A DNA stretch of 64,000 nt, taken from Maratus speciosus. Taxonomy: Eukaryota > Arthropoda > Arachnida > Araneae > Salticidae. Where the stretch lies: the NCBI GenBank assembly GCA_963932465.1, contig OZ010791.1:325209283-325273282 (forward strand). Reading direction: 5' to 3'. Below are positions 11,516 through 23,427 of the stretch, piece by piece (positions within the stretch are counted from its first letter, which is position 1; the number at the start of each line of letters is the position of its first letter). The notes under the pieces were generated by a model, which made no database searches, was not told where the DNA came from, and saw only the letters and a program-made list of their open reading frames with translations. Position numbers and translations under genes: made by a program.

Positions 11516-11559
11516 ACTTTCATAAGCAATGAATCATTTTCCTAATATTTCAAACTGTA

Positions 11560-12060
11560 TAAAGAAAAACAAATTATTGTATTTGGAAGTAACAGTATAG
11601 TTATTACAATGCAATTTTATTGAAATTTCAGAACCAATATTAAAAAAAAAAAGAAAAAAAAAGTTATTATGCATAAATATATTTTCAGGAACAATCTAAG
11701 CTGTAAAATTTTTTAAGTAAATGTCCTTTCTGTAAACTTTGGCAATAAAAGATTTTCTAGTGAAATAATTAAACTTACTTTAAAAGTTAAAATTTAAGAC
11801 TAAGTAAATATTTTTCTCATTCATGTAGTCATTTGGATTTTCAAGGAATTTTTATCTTCCTTTCTTGATTTATAGCTAGAAGCACAGAGCAAGGCAACTC
11901 AAAATTTGCTGTAATAAAGACAGATGTCTTCCAAACTTTTAAGTGAGATAAATAAAGATTGAAATTCTCTGTTTCTTAACTATTATGTAAGAGAAGTATC
12001 TAGTCAATTACAATCATTAAATTGTAATTACAATGCAATTTACAATTAATGTTTTTCCTA
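11560..12060 (+). repeat. old tandem-duplicated module, copy 2
   Basis: Second copy of the 10010-10570 module. The splice-acceptor-like CTTGATTTATAG lies at about 11863-11874, followed by the frame RSTEQGNSKFAVIKT and a stop. The 5' part (GGAACAATCTAAGCTGTAAA near 11688) also matches about 6371 of the duplication at 5757-6440, so at least three places in 5.7-12 kb share ancestry. Confidence 0.5.
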
Positions 12061-12521
12061 CTTTAAAGGTGAAACAATTGAGAAATATTTGTCCTTTTAT
12101 TTTTCCTTTTTGGTATTATTTTTTTTTCATCAGTTTTATCTTTAGAACATTTGAGCAACTTTTCTTTAATCGTTATTTAACTTTTTAAAGCTGTATACTT
12201 GCTATTAGATATAGATTTAAATTTCTTAAAAGAATAGTGAGAACTTATAGTGAATGTTTTTCCTTAAACGCTCAAAACTAATAATTGATTTAGGGTGTTT
12301 GATGCAGCTTTGCACAAAGATATTGAATCTCGTAAATGGAATGTAATTAATGGATTTAAAAAATGTTAAGTTTTTGTAAAAAATAATATTTAAAAATAAT
12401 ATTTATATTATATATTATTATAATATTATAATATTATATGTATTATTATAATAATATATTAAAAATAATATTTATATAATATTTAAAAATAATATTTAAT
12501 AATAAAAAATAATATATCTGT
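12061..12521. other. AT-rich, low-complexity stretch
   Basis: From about 12385 to 12510 the sequence is a cryptically simple mixture of AATAATATT and TATAATATT. No gene or element is seen in the rest. Confidence 0.6.
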
Positions 12522-13693
12522 GATCGCCCTGTAAAAATAAAAAATAAATAAAATGCACGAAATGATCTATGAGAATACAAATGTGTGGATACTGTACAAC
12601 AGGTTTACCGATTTATGTAAGAATAGCACGTATATTCTTGGAGATCTCTTTTAAAAAGTTCAAAACATTCTTGCAAGTTTTTAGCTTATATCATGCAGGG
12701 TTTTCAACGAAATTTAACGCCAGTTTCAGGAAATTAGCAAAATATAGTAGTAACAATATAGAGTAATTCGAATATAAATATATTAAATATTTAATGAAAT
12801 ATGATTAGGTGTATGAAATAATTTTTATCTGCTCAAGCGCGAACAATAACACAGATTTTTTATGCATAATTTAATTGCTAACTCTATGGAGCAACTCATT
12901 AAAAAAATCCAGTCAAATATCGTGAAAATTCAGAAAGTTACCGAAGATATAGTGAGCTGATTTTTAGTTGCTATCTAAAGGCAGCTGGATAATAAGGGTT
13001 TTTCCACAAATTGTCATTTTATACTGACTTTCAGAAAAAAATAATATTTAATGAATATTAACGTGTAGATTTGTGACAAAAGCTTCGATTTGGATGTTTC
13101 TTTTTATCATCGGATAGGCTCGTTCATGGGATAGGTTAATCATGGGATAGGCTCGTTCTGGTGTTTATCTAAGAACTAAAGCATCAATAAAAAAAATACA
13201 ATTGACAATTTGTGAACATTCCTTATCATTCAACTGCTTTTAGAGTGTAACTAAAAATCATCTCACCCTAACGTCGATATCTTTCTGAATTTTCAAGAAA
13301 TTTGACTGGATTTATTTTTATGAGTTGCTCCATAGAGTTGACTATTAAATTATGTAAAAAAAAAAAAAAAAAAATTCCTTGTTATTGTTTGCGCATGCGC
13401 ATATAAAAATTATTTCATGTAACTGCCTGTAATATATTTCATAAAATATTTATAATATTTATATTCCAATTGCACTATATTGTTTTTATTACTTTTTGCT
13501 ATTTTTTTTCTGAAATTGGCGTGAAATTTTGTCGAAGAACATGCAAGAATTTTTTGAACATTCAAAAGAAAATCGCTATATCTCCAGGAATATACGTGTT
13601 ATTCTTACAGAAATCAGTAAACATGTTGTAGTATCAACATATTTGTATTCTGCAGCGATAAATCATTTCGTGCATTATAATTTACAGGGGATC
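12522..13693. repeat. 1.17-kb palindromic element
   Basis: Arms 12522-13018 and 13201-13693 are inverted copies. Paired landmarks include GATCGCCCTGTAAA (left end) with TTTACAGGGGATC (right end), ATGCACGAAATGAT with its complement at 13664-13677, AACTCTATGGAGCAACTCAT with its complement near 13321-13340, and CACAAATTGTCA with its complement near 13204-13215. The 180-bp centre contains a direct repeat of ATGGGATAGG and GATAGGCTCGTTC. There is no clear target duplication. Short frames inside (for example 12569-12766 and 13529-13717) arise from the mirrored arms and are not genes. It is a foldback/MITE-like element. Confidence 0.8.
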
Positions 13694-13906
13694 CCAAATA
13701 CTATTATCTTTCTTTGATTTTTTGTGCCCTCCCCCCCCCCTCCCCCAATTGACCTCTTTAACAAATCAAAATTGATAAATATGAGGTCAAACATATTCTT
13801 TATGATCCTGAAGTTCCAGAAGAATCCGACAAGTATATTTATAAATATTCGTCAAAATGTCTAAAATTAAAGGTGGTGATTAATGGCAATATAGTGTATC
13901 CATGTA
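13694..13906. other. unassigned gap with C-run
   Basis: Short spacer between two elements with an almost pure C tract at 13730-13745. Nothing else is seen. Confidence 0.5.
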
Positions 13907-14650
13907 CTGAAAAACCTCCCTAAAGCAACTCGTTCCATTCCAATAAATATTGGTCACTCCGAGAGGTGGTCTCTTGGTGGAGAATTGTTGAAGAAAGGTA
14001 TCAATTACTGTTTGTAAAATTTACTTTTCACATTAAGAAAAAATATAAAAATTTAAGTATCAAAACAAAAGTTAATGATATAAGTTAATTACTGCAGAGT
14101 TTAAAACATGAATACATTGACATTTGCTTTGATTTTATGGTTTTATCTTCTATAACTTTTATTTCCAAGTCCTTTCGAAGTTCAGTAAATAAATGCAATT
14201 GTGTTTCGGACGTGAACAAATTATGACGATTTCACTAATTTATCTATTTATTTTAGAATTTTCTGACAGAATAGGGCAGGGGAGTTTATTGACAGTCACC
14301 CTTAATTTGTCATCAGAGTTAAATTGATTGCTTAAAAAGGCACGCTGAAAAAGGCACAAAGGGGTTTACACTTAATAGTTACAGCAATAAACAAAAATTC
14401 TAAACTTAGTTTAGAAGTTTGATGAATAATGCGCTCTCCGGCATTATTATTCTAAAAAAACCTTCTTCAAGCGACCAGGAAAAAACGGAATTAGTTCTCA
14501 TTTCTTCAAAGAAATTGGTCGCTCATGGAGGGAGTTCAACGGCGGTGGTCTGTGAATAGAGGTAAAATTACTATTGAGACTATGATAATAAATTACGTTC
14601 CATGAAAAAATCGTCGTTCAGGGAGGTGGTCTCACAGGGAGGTTTCACTG
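13907..14650. mobile_element. pogo/Tigger-like non-autonomous element
   Basis: TA lies at 13905-13906 and 14651-14652. The left end is CTGAAAAACCTCCCTAAAG. The right end, complemented, is CAGTGAAACCTCCCTGTGAG. Related motifs GAGGTGGTCTC recur near each end (13960-13971 and 14620-14631), as expected for the 'cagtgaaacctc' type of pogo/Tigger termini. The interior is AT-rich and non-coding. Confidence 0.75.
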
Positions 14651-14961
14651 TATATATTGTTTTTATTAATTTGTGATAAAATATTAAAAATAAAATACAC
14701 TCGACATTTGTGATAACGTGATAGAAGGGTATGTTTGCTCGTTATAAGCAATTTCTCGCGAGAGCAATAAGCAAGATCAAGCTCTGTTTATTCATTTTTT
14801 ATATATATATAAAGATAATATGTAAAAATTTATTTAGATATATAGAAACAACTTAAATGTCGCAATCAATAAACTAATTCTTTAGTTAAATGTATGAAAT
14901 GAAATTCACTGAAAAAAAACAACAACAACAACAACAAAAAAAAACACTGAAGATTTGCCAG
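14651..14961. other. AT-rich spacer with (AAC)n
   Basis: Contains a short (AAC)n tract at about 14920-14937 and a small (TA)n run near 14801. Nothing else is seen. Confidence 0.5.
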
Positions 14962-15224
14962 AACAAACTTGATCACAGTAAATGTGCTGTATCTTTCTTC
15001 GGTTTCCTGATTACATTAACATGGAAAATGCAGTAGTCGCGTAAAATTAACAGCACAATGTGCTGGCAATTTGGACGCATTTTTTTTTTTACAGCACAAA
15101 CTGCTGGCGTCCAAATTGCCAGCACATTGTGCTGTTAATTTTACGCAACTACTGTATTTTCCATGTTAATATAGTCAGGAAACGGAAGAAAGATACAGCA
15201 CATTCACTGTGATCGAGTTTGTGC
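14962..15224. mobile_element. palindromic MITE, arms about 117 bp
   Basis: Arms 14962-15078 and 15107-15224 are near-perfect inverted copies. Landmarks are ATCACAGT.AATGTGCTGTAT, AACATGGAAAAT.CAGTAGT and AACAGCACAATGTGCTGGCA. The loop is a short poly-T plus ACAGCACAAACTGC. Its transcript would fold into a long hairpin. No coding is seen. Confidence 0.85.
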
Positions 15225-16737
15225 GCGAGATAAACAATACTTTAACTGTAAAAATGTCGTTTTTCTTTTACAGTGTTATTAATTATTTTGATGTGTTTTA
15301 TGCAAATTTTATGCACTAAATATATTAATAAAGGAAAAACGCAAAGAAGTATAGAAAAAAGACCTCATTATTTGTAATTTGGGTATTAAGAAGAAAGTCT
15401 TCTGTTTGATTTTTAGAAGCTTTGAAGTTTCCCTAGAAAACGTCCCTAAATAAAACAAAAATTTTACTGTTTCACATTCTCACAGATGTATTAAAATTAT
15501 TCTCCTTATATTCATCAGTTTCAGCTCTGGTGTGGCCGATAAGTTTCTATTAAAAAGAAAAAGGATAAAATTACATTTTTTTCCCTTTTTCCTTTTTTTT
15601 TTATCCTTATTTCATATGCTTACAAGATTTTTTTTTCTTTTTTTATTAGATGAACTGTTTGTCAACCATTCCTCGTTAAAGCGAGTTCTTATTACATTCT
15701 TTTTCGTAATGACCAAGTTGGTCTGTATTTCAATTCAATTTAAAGGTTCAGGGTTTCTTTAAAAGAAATTCATATAATAAAGATGAAACGCATTAAAATA
15801 TATTTTTTAATATTTAATAATTTTTGTGTAATATAGTCAATGAATCGTTTTCAGCATTAAAAATTTATATTTTCAATTTTTTTTTTAAATTAGTTAACTA
15901 ACAAAGAGTAGTCTGAATGACGTAAGGTATCTTAATTTTATTATGATTCGCAATATTTACATTTAAATTTTATTATTTCAGATAATCTAGAATATATATA
16001 TATATAGTGTATAAATTGGAGATTTCGCACCCATTATGTTTTATGATTTGGATCTAAACACATTTCTAGTTTGTATGATTTTCTATGAGAATATAGTCAA
16101 ATGTTACAATATTTATTTTTCCCTTTTAAAAATCTCAACATCTATAATGATTCAACTAAAGAATATCCTAATAAAAGAAATTGTTTTATATATAGTGAAT
16201 ATGAATTAAATAAATTACACTATGAACATTCAATTTTAAAGGATGTTCAGAACTCCCAAATTATTTATAGCAGAATTATTCGACCGTATTTTTCCGTTCT
16301 GCATTAATTATATCCGAAGAGAAATACATTAAGACAAATCGTCTCACATAGCCTAAAGTATAGATGCCTGCTTAGAAGTTCCGTCATAACTTTTGCGTCA
16401 AATCAGCAGTTAACTTTTCTCAGATGTATTTTAGGATAATGTCAGCAGTATTTTACTAAATGGGATTCATTTTTTTTTTTTTTTCATAAGCTGATTTCTA
16501 ACGCTTTCTCACTTAGAGAATAAGGACGTATTTCTAATTGATAAATGTATATAAAAGAGTGAATATGAAGTTCTTTCGATATTCAACAAAATTAATTAGG
16601 CATTGTTTATTTTACCAATGTTAGGATTTTGTTAAGTGATAATCACGGGAAATTATTTCGTGTATTTTTTATTTTTTAATGCTTTATAACATACAAAATC
16701 AGATTTAAATCACAACCATGTTTATCTGTATGATAGT
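15225..16737. other. AT-rich stretch without recognisable genes
   Basis: Several short open frames (15532-15762, 16101-16307) are lysine/phenylalanine- or asparagine/tyrosine-rich, as expected by chance in AT-rich DNA. I recognise no motif in them. Confidence 0.4.
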
Positions 16738-16812
16738 TTGTACGGATACCGTTATTTCTCCAGGATAACTACCAGTATCTTTTTATAGAAAAAGAAATCT
16801 AGGTTAAACGCG
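16738..16812 (+). repeat. dispersed repeat copy 2 (pair at 6612-6690)
   Basis: Near-identical to 6618-6690 over about 70 bp, starting GGATACCGTTATTTCTCC and ending GTTAAACGCG. Flanks are unrelated. Confidence 0.7.
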
Positions 16813-18551
16813 CAAAATTTCGCCTTCATTTTAGAAGAGATTTTCTATAAGTTAATACTGGTGGCGTAAAATTTTCTGGACTGCAAAACTCAAGGAGGCG
16901 TACGAACCATGCATATGGTCTAAATTTATGTTATACTATTTTTCACATTATCTTATATTGTGTTATTTTACAATATGTTATATTATATTACTTATGGAAA
17001 TATTAGAACCGGGTATAGCACTTTTGTATACTCGAAATAACAAAACAAGACACAGAAAATCTTCTAAAGCAACAGAAGATGATTAGGAGACTTTCAGTAA
17101 GATGGTGGTCAGAAAAAAATAAAGGAAAATCATGCATCATAAATAAAGTACTTTGCACTTTAAATATTTTCAGAAGACAATTTTATTTTATTTTGTACGT
17201 ACGGAATTGATGTACAGAATGTACCATGAGTAAAGTATGTAGCACTTCAGGTATTTTGATAATAGAATTTAAATTTTATTTTGTATATATAGAATGCTAT
17301 GTTTGAATTAGTTTTTGCTACATTGTACATTTGTAATACATGACTGTATTTCTTTATGTAGGATTTGGTCTTAAAATTACTTAAAAATTGGCTTTACTTA
17401 TAACGACGATTGAATAAATCTCTTTTAAAATTTTATACAATTTTAATACTTACTCGAACAAATAATATGGTGAGTTGAACACGATAATTCATGGATATCA
17501 ATTTCAAAACACATTCGTACATATGAATACACGAATTCGCATAGAATTCTGCCACAAATCCTTTGTTTGTTATACATACCATTTAAAACCCTCTTGATAA
17601 GATACAAGGAAGATTCCACCTTTTTAAAATCTTCCTTTCTCGAGAAGATCGCCCCTTAATCATCTGGTGATTTTTCCACGCTCCTCGTGTTATGCTTTCT
17701 CTTACATGCTAGCATGTATCTATCAATTGTACTCTTGAATTTGTTATCTTGCATTGTTGAAGCTATTAATTTATAGAGGGTATTATTTATTATTCTACAT
17801 TTATTTACACATATATATGTTATTAATTTGATCTTGTCACTTCCAAACAAGGCCAGATATACATTAAAATAACTTAAAAAAAAATCAAAAAAACATGCAT
17901 GATACAATTTTGTACGTAAGTGCAGAAACGTTCATTGAGGCTTACTGTAGAAAGAGGGAATTATTTTGGCGTCTGTCTCTTCCATAATAACTGTCGTAAA
18001 CCGCAAACGATCACTTTGATTATAAGTAGAGATATCGGTGAGGTAGTCTGAATCAGCTGTAACGTTTTTCAGTATTATTCTATATGTACATGTCGGTAAA
18101 ATTCGGTACAATTCAATTGTTATTCTCGCAGAAAATATAAAACATTTATTTTTATCCCATAATGCTTTTTGATTGCTCAGACTTCGAAATTTCAAACGAT
18201 ATTAGCATTTTATCATATACTAAAAAGAAAATAGCATCTTTTTGACAGTCGCTTTAAATATTAATTTAAGATTTAAATTTCTAAAGTTTCACTTTTAATG
18301 ATTATTAAATTTCACTATGCCGGTTTTACAATAATGCGATTAGTTTACAATTTTGCTAATACATTTGTCAGACGTTCGAAAATAGCTATATAATGTTTGG
18401 AGAGTTTGTGCGTCTCTCCCAGTTATATACATTATTTTAATCTTTCTTAATTTTACGTATCATTCATAATTAATATTTCCTTTCTTTTTCTTTTATTTAT
18501 TTTTTGTGTGTGTTCCATTAATAGTTAATTAACATCTGTGTTATAGCAATT
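16813..18551. other. AT-rich stretch with unrecognised minus-strand frames
   Basis: Two neighbouring minus-strand frames, 18195-17932 (87 codons) and 17907-17656 (83 codons), have less biased composition than most frames here (segments RLRFTTVIMEETDAKIIPSF and IASTMQDNKFKSTIDRYMLA). They do not match a family that I know and have no clear start context. They could be a transposon or gene relic. Confidence 0.3.
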
Positions 18552-18570
18552 TATATATATATATATATAC

Positions 18571-18638
<68 letters not shown>
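18552..18638. repeat. (TA)n microsatellite
   Basis: About 87 bp of nearly pure TA, interrupted by two AC steps near its left end. Confidence 0.95.
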
Positions 18639-18640
<2 letters not shown>

Positions 18641-20509
18641 ATATGTAATAGTTCATTCATTGTGCCTTTGTCGATTACAAAATTATTAATATTACAAGTG
18701 TTTGTTACTTTATTCGACTGTTAATATATTTAAAGCTACCAATCCACTGTCAGTTGTTTCTTTACTGTTGTTTGGATATAATACAGATATTCTGACCTTG
18801 ATGAAAACGTGTTTTTGAAAGGTGAAGAGTGAAATTCATAAAGATGTAAGTTTGTCCTTGATAAATAGCATTTTGACTTTGAAAAGGACATTTTTAAATA
18901 CGGAAATATAAAAAAAAAAACTTGTGAATTTCATGCACGATTGGAAGGAGTTCTCTTATTTATATATATGTATAATGTATATACATACATACAGTACCAA
19001 TGACTAAAAAACACTAAGTTGTCACGGTCGATAGTAGGTGATTGGCTCATGTGTAGGATCATCGCAACTCATTAGAAATATTCGCATTGAGAAAAATCTC
19101 AATTGAAAAAAAAAATAATAATAATAAAAAATAAATAAAAAAGAACGCTGAGCTCTTGCTGTACAGCTTTTTTTTTTTTTAACTGTTTTTTTACATTTAT
19201 CGGAAATGTCTTTTCATGTTACCAGTAGCAGAGGAAAAGATGGATTAAAACAGGCTCAGAATTACTTACTGATGCTCGCAGAGCCATCGAAAGGTTCAGT
19301 GAAAGCCTGCTATTAATAAGTGTCACCGAGAAATTCGTTATACTTGGAGAAAAGTTTCTTTGACAGAAAAAAAGACAGAAAGTTAAAGAGAGAAAATAAA
19401 ATAGCTAATTCTCCATAAAAGGATACAGAGACAATATTGATGCCAAATATGAACAGAGCGAGCAACAATGGGGTTTTAAATTAATGTTAATAACATTGAA
19501 AGTAAAGAAAGATAATCTTCTCACTTGTTAATATTCGTTGAGAAGCAGTGAACCGGAAGATGGAAAATTACCGATTCAGTTTAAATCCTACAGATACATG
19601 AAGGTGATATAATTGTGAATGGTTTAGAATACAAATACCGAAGTGAATAGGTTTGGCAGATTTAACCATGCTCAATACTGAAAAGTTGGAACGCTGAAGT
19701 AAATAAAAAATATACAATATAAAGTAGAATAAAAGATATACGAAATTCTGTATAGATGCCAAAGTATTCATTGCACCTGTATCAGAGTATACTGATTTAG
19801 TGAGGAGTAAAATAAATCTTTTGACTATATAAGCATTATGATGAAATGTATAGCATACATTTAATAATGATCAAATTTTTTGCCTCAAGCGGCTATTTAA
19901 ACTAATATTAATTATTTTTTTATAAAAAAGCCTATTTTTGAATGATTTAATTGCACTTATTTTACTCAAATTTATTCACATTTAAACAGATAAGAACTAT
20001 TCTGAAGTTATTAAAGAACTTTGGATCCAAGTTGCAAATATATTACGATTTCGTTTTTTCAAAACAGAACATAATTAGAGAATTTACATAAATAATGATA
20101 ATATTTGAAAAATTTATTAATAAAGTGATTAAACATAGTAAATATGTATATTGCTTGTTATGATTATTAGAAATCGTATTTATTTCGCAATCATCTTTTG
20201 ACTTATGTCAGAAGCTCGCACTTAGAGAAGAAGATTTAACATTGTGTCGTGAAAAATTAAATTTAAAAGTTATTTATACACACTGATAAATAATTTTTAC
20301 TATCACAGCATGGTGTTGTTTATTGTTCCTTCAAAATGTAATTCATGGTGGCATAGCTAAAATAGATAAAAGGTATTAAGTTAAATTATTAAAGGAAGTA
20401 ATGCTGTGATACAATACATTTGTTTAAAAATAATTCAATAAAATAAACTAAATATAACAAGGTTGATATGAAATAGTCTACCGACCATAATAGAAATATA
20501 AAAATATGA
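18639..20509. other. AT-rich stretch without recognisable genes
   Basis: A slightly GC-richer patch at 19200-19360 has no sustained reading frame. Nothing else can be assigned. Confidence 0.5.
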
Positions 20510-20745
20510 TTATTTTTCTATAATACGTTTGTTTCATTCCGTCACCTATTACACTTCTGTGATAAATCTCGTTATTTTCCGTCGTATTCATCTATAAATA
20601 AATTCTTAAATTTAAAATAGTTTCTTGTCATTAAGCAGCTTAATATCAGGAAAAGGAGAAACTGAAATATTACGAGTAATTTTTTATGAAAATAGTTAAG
20701 ATCCTTAATAAGATACAAACGGGGAAAATAGAAAAAACACACATT
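20510..20745 (+). repeat. module M copy a
   Basis: One of six same-orientation copies of an AT-rich module. Landmarks here are ATTATTTTTCTA, TTTGTTTCATT..GTCA, CTATTACACTTCTGTGATAA, a GTCATTAAGCAG..TTA.TATC block, GAGAAACTGAAAT and GATACAAACGG. It is the most diverged in its middle. On the minus strand it keeps the frame EIYHRSVIGDGMKQ that is also present in the 45.5-kb copy. Confidence 0.65.
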
Positions 20746-21599
20746 TAAAGATAGCATTGTCTAACTATATAATATTAATATCAAGAATAATCTAAGAACG
20801 TATTTTATAGATTTTGTCAATTTTCTTTGTCTTGGAAAAGACACCTTAAGTCAATTTAATTATTTAAAGCACTTAATATGTATTATAGAACTTGTAGATT
20901 GCTGTATATTTAAACACTAAGATGCTTACTAAAAATATATGTAAATATATTCTTATCTCAAATTACTTTTTTTTAATTTAAATGTAGTTTTATTCATTAT
21001 TTTTAAATAATTTATTCCCATATATGCTTGTCCATAAGTATTAGCTGTCATTGACAACTAATAAAAAAAAATATATATTTTTTTAAATTGTAAACATTTC
21101 AAGAAGTATGTTATAGGTTTTAAAAATACATTAGAAAATACTGATTTGCAGTTTTGGCTGCAAGAGAAAATATAATTTATAATACGATTTTCAAGCTATT
21201 ACATAACAATATTTGAGCTTTTTTAAAATTTAATTTTAATTATTTTTTAATTTAATTTTTATGAAACATTGTCTAAATTATTTTCTTTTTAATTTAGCTA
21301 TTATCAGAATAAAGTCTTAAACACAAATATAACATATTTTTGAAAATTTTAGCAAAAGGAATTTATGTAGCATGAAAAATCTAGAAAAAATACTTTTGTT
21401 TTTGTAAGTTACTTAACGTTTTCGTAAAAGTTAAAACTAGCTATTGCATTGATAATTTTAATATAAAAATATTCATACATAATGAAAAAAATGCTTTTAA
21501 AGTTTTAGTCACTACAATCTGTTTCAAACTTAAAAAAGTACATTTGAGGTTGCATGTCTGAAAAATCGATAAAATGTGTCATAATAATTTATTAATATA
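20746..21599. other. AT-rich spacer between module M copies
   Basis: No gene or element is recognised. Its length is consistent with the remainder of an ancestral tandem unit of about 1.2 kb. Confidence 0.4.
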
Positions 21600-21960
21600 A
21601 AGGGGATAGTCAATGCCATTTAACACATTTTCTTAAAACGAATCCACTGAAACAATAGCAAAATAACAAGATATATCCTAAATAATCTTCAATATACGAC
21701 ATGAAAGATCAAAGGGATATTGTTTTTTTTTTTTAATTACCTTCATTTCATTTTGTCATCTTTATATCTCTGTCATAAATCTTCTTAACTTCCGTCATGT
21801 TGATTTTCAAATAACCTTGGATAGATTTAACGTTGGATCGATGCCTAGTAACATGTCAGTAAGCAATTTATTATCACTGAAAAATAAAACTGAAATAACA
21901 AGGTTAATTTCTCATAAAAATGGATATTAAAATAAATTCAATACAAAAGGGAAAAATATT
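21600..21960 (+). repeat. module M copy b
   Basis: Landmarks: AATCCACTGAAACAATA, TAACAAG, TTTCATTTTGTCATCTTTAT, TCATAAATCTTCTTAACTTC, CGTCATGTTGAT, ATAGATTTAACGTTGGATC, GCCTAGTAACATGTCAGTAA and TTATTATCACTGAAAAATAA. These run in the same order as the copies at 28.8 and 45.4 kb. A Tigger-like MITE was inserted just downstream. Confidence 0.8.
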
Positions 21961-22097
21961 ATCTTTCAAATATAATGACTATCTAAAATAATGACTATAC
22001 AGTAAAACACCCGAATAATGGGGACAAAGGGAGCGTTAAATTTTTCAGCTGTTCAGAAATGTCCGCTATTCAGAGGTAAAAATGTATATTATATATA

Positions 22098-23302
22098 CAC
22101 CGAAGAGCCATTAAATTATGACCACTCTCTATCTCTTACAATAAGCTCGCCCAGAAACAAAAACACGGCATGTGTGCGGCATAATTTGTCGTATATAAAG
22201 CGTCCATGCACTGTATTTCAAAATGTGGCGTGATTAGCGACATAATAAGAAAAACAGCAAAATTATCAGACTTTGATAAAGGTCAAATCATTGCGGCTCG
22301 CCGACTGGAAACGGCGCATTTGGCGAGCTCTTCACGTGCAGTCGTTGTGAGCACGTATCAAAATTGGTGTATGGATGGTGAAACGACAAGTCGCCGACGA
22401 GCGGTGTGTCGCCGGCGGCGCATTGATTCCTAAGGCGAGCGGAGATTGTTTCGCATTATTCGTCGTGAGCGAAGAGCTACAACAGCCGAAATCACCAACA
22501 GTTGCAACAGTGGCGATCCAGACAGTTGTACTCAACACACAGTGTCACGTGCACTTCTGCGTAAGAACCTACGCAGCCAGCGGCCGAAGCACGATCTTGC
22601 GCTGTCGGCACGTCATCGCCAGCAACGTCTGCTACGGGCCCATGAACATCGGAATTGGGTCATAAAAGAACAGAAGAAAGTTGCATGGTCCGACGAATCA
22701 GATTTTCTGGTCAATCACATTGATGAGCGCGTGCGAATATGGTGATTTCTAACCAAAACCCTGGCTCCTGGATGCACAGTTGGTCGGAAACAAGCCGGAG
22801 CCAGCTGTATTATCGTGTGGCCAATATTTTTATGGGGCTCATTAGGACCCATAACCCCCCTAGAACAATCCCTGATGTCCGAGTGCTACCTGAACATCGT
22901 TCCAGACCAGGTGCAGCCATTCATGACAGCAGTGTTTCCGGCGGGTCATCCAATTTACCAACAGGATAATGCACCATGTCATACGGGTCAAATCGTCAGA
23001 GAGTGGTAAGAGAAGCATTCTAGCGAGTTTCAAATCATGTCCTGACCTCCATATTCACCTGACATGAATCCAATAGAACATTCGTGGTTCCACCTGGAAA
23101 TCCCAATTCGTGATGCCATGCTACCACCTCGCAATGTGCGAGAATTACAGGATCAGTTGGTGAACGTTTGGTAAGAGATGCCTCAGGCTACCTATAAGCA
23201 CCTTGTCGAGTCAATTCCAAGCCAGGTGGTGGCGGTTTTGAGGGCGAAATGTGGTCCTACGTCCTATTAAACAGGTGGTCATAATGTAATGGCTCTTCGG
23301 TG
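22098..23302 (+). mobile_element. Tc1/mariner element, DD36E spacing, complete ends
   Basis: This 1205-bp element has 28-bp terminal inverted repeats that differ at one position. They begin CACCGAAGAGCCATTA at 22098 and end with its complement at 23302. TA duplications lie at 22096-22097 and 23303-23304. It carries a single transposase frame (22206-23270). The intact ends and recognisable coding sequence suggest fairly recent activity relative to other elements here. The copy is dead because the frame has stops. Confidence 0.9.
22206..23270 (+). pseudogene. Tc1-like transposase with five in-frame stops
   Basis: One continuous frame of about 354 codons, the usual length for Tc1 transposases (which bind terminal repeats and perform cut-and-paste transposition at TA). 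In order it contains: an N-terminal helix-turn-helix segment (LSDFDKGQIIAARRLE and VVSTYQNWCMDGETTSRRR); a second DNA-binding part (RRERRATTAEITNS, TQHTVSRALLRKNL); the first catalytic Asp in VAWSDESDFLVN; the second in YQQDNAPCH; and PPYSPDMNPIEHSWF with the catalytic Glu. The spacing from the second Asp to the Glu is 36 residues by codon count, that is DD36E. In-frame stops lie at 22431, 22743, 23007, 23043 and 23172. There is no frameshift. Two of the stops replace what is normally Trp or Arg. Family-level naming (such as the DD36E 'Incomer' group) is inference. Confidence 0.88.
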
Positions 23303-23387
23303 TATATGGGTACTGGCGCTCGAAAACGTTTTTTGGTTAAAGAAAGTTGTCCACTACTCGGAAGTGCCCGTTATAGAGTGTTTATTG

Positions 23388-23388
<1 letters not shown>

Positions 23389-23426
<38 letters not shown>

Positions 23427-23427
23427 A
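23389..23427. repeat. (TA)n(TG)n microsatellite
   Basis: A TA run passes into a TG run directly next to the right end of the Tigger-like MITE. Confidence 0.9.

Larger units (their letters stand above)
22000..23387. mobile_element. small Tigger-like MITE split by a Tc1-like insertion
   Basis: TA lies at 21998-21999 and 23388-23389. The left end is CAGTAAAACACCCGAATAAT, followed by GTCCGCTATTCAGAGGTA. The right end, complemented, is CAATAAACACTCTATAACGG, followed by CACTTCCGAGTAGTGGAC. Removing the 1205-bp element inside leaves about 180 bp. The ends are of the pogo/Tigger 'cagtaaaacnnnnnataa' style. It predates the Tc1-like insertion. Confidence 0.75.

Noticed and set aside
17656..18195. Two neighbouring minus-strand frames as a host gene
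   Set aside because: Composition is somewhat less AT-biased, but there is no recognised domain, no splice evidence and no start context. Mentioned only in the region entry.
20300..20415. ATCACAGCAT ... ATGCTGTGAT as a microRNA-like hairpin
   Set aside because: The pairing is only about ten bases with a loop near 90 bases. No extended stem.
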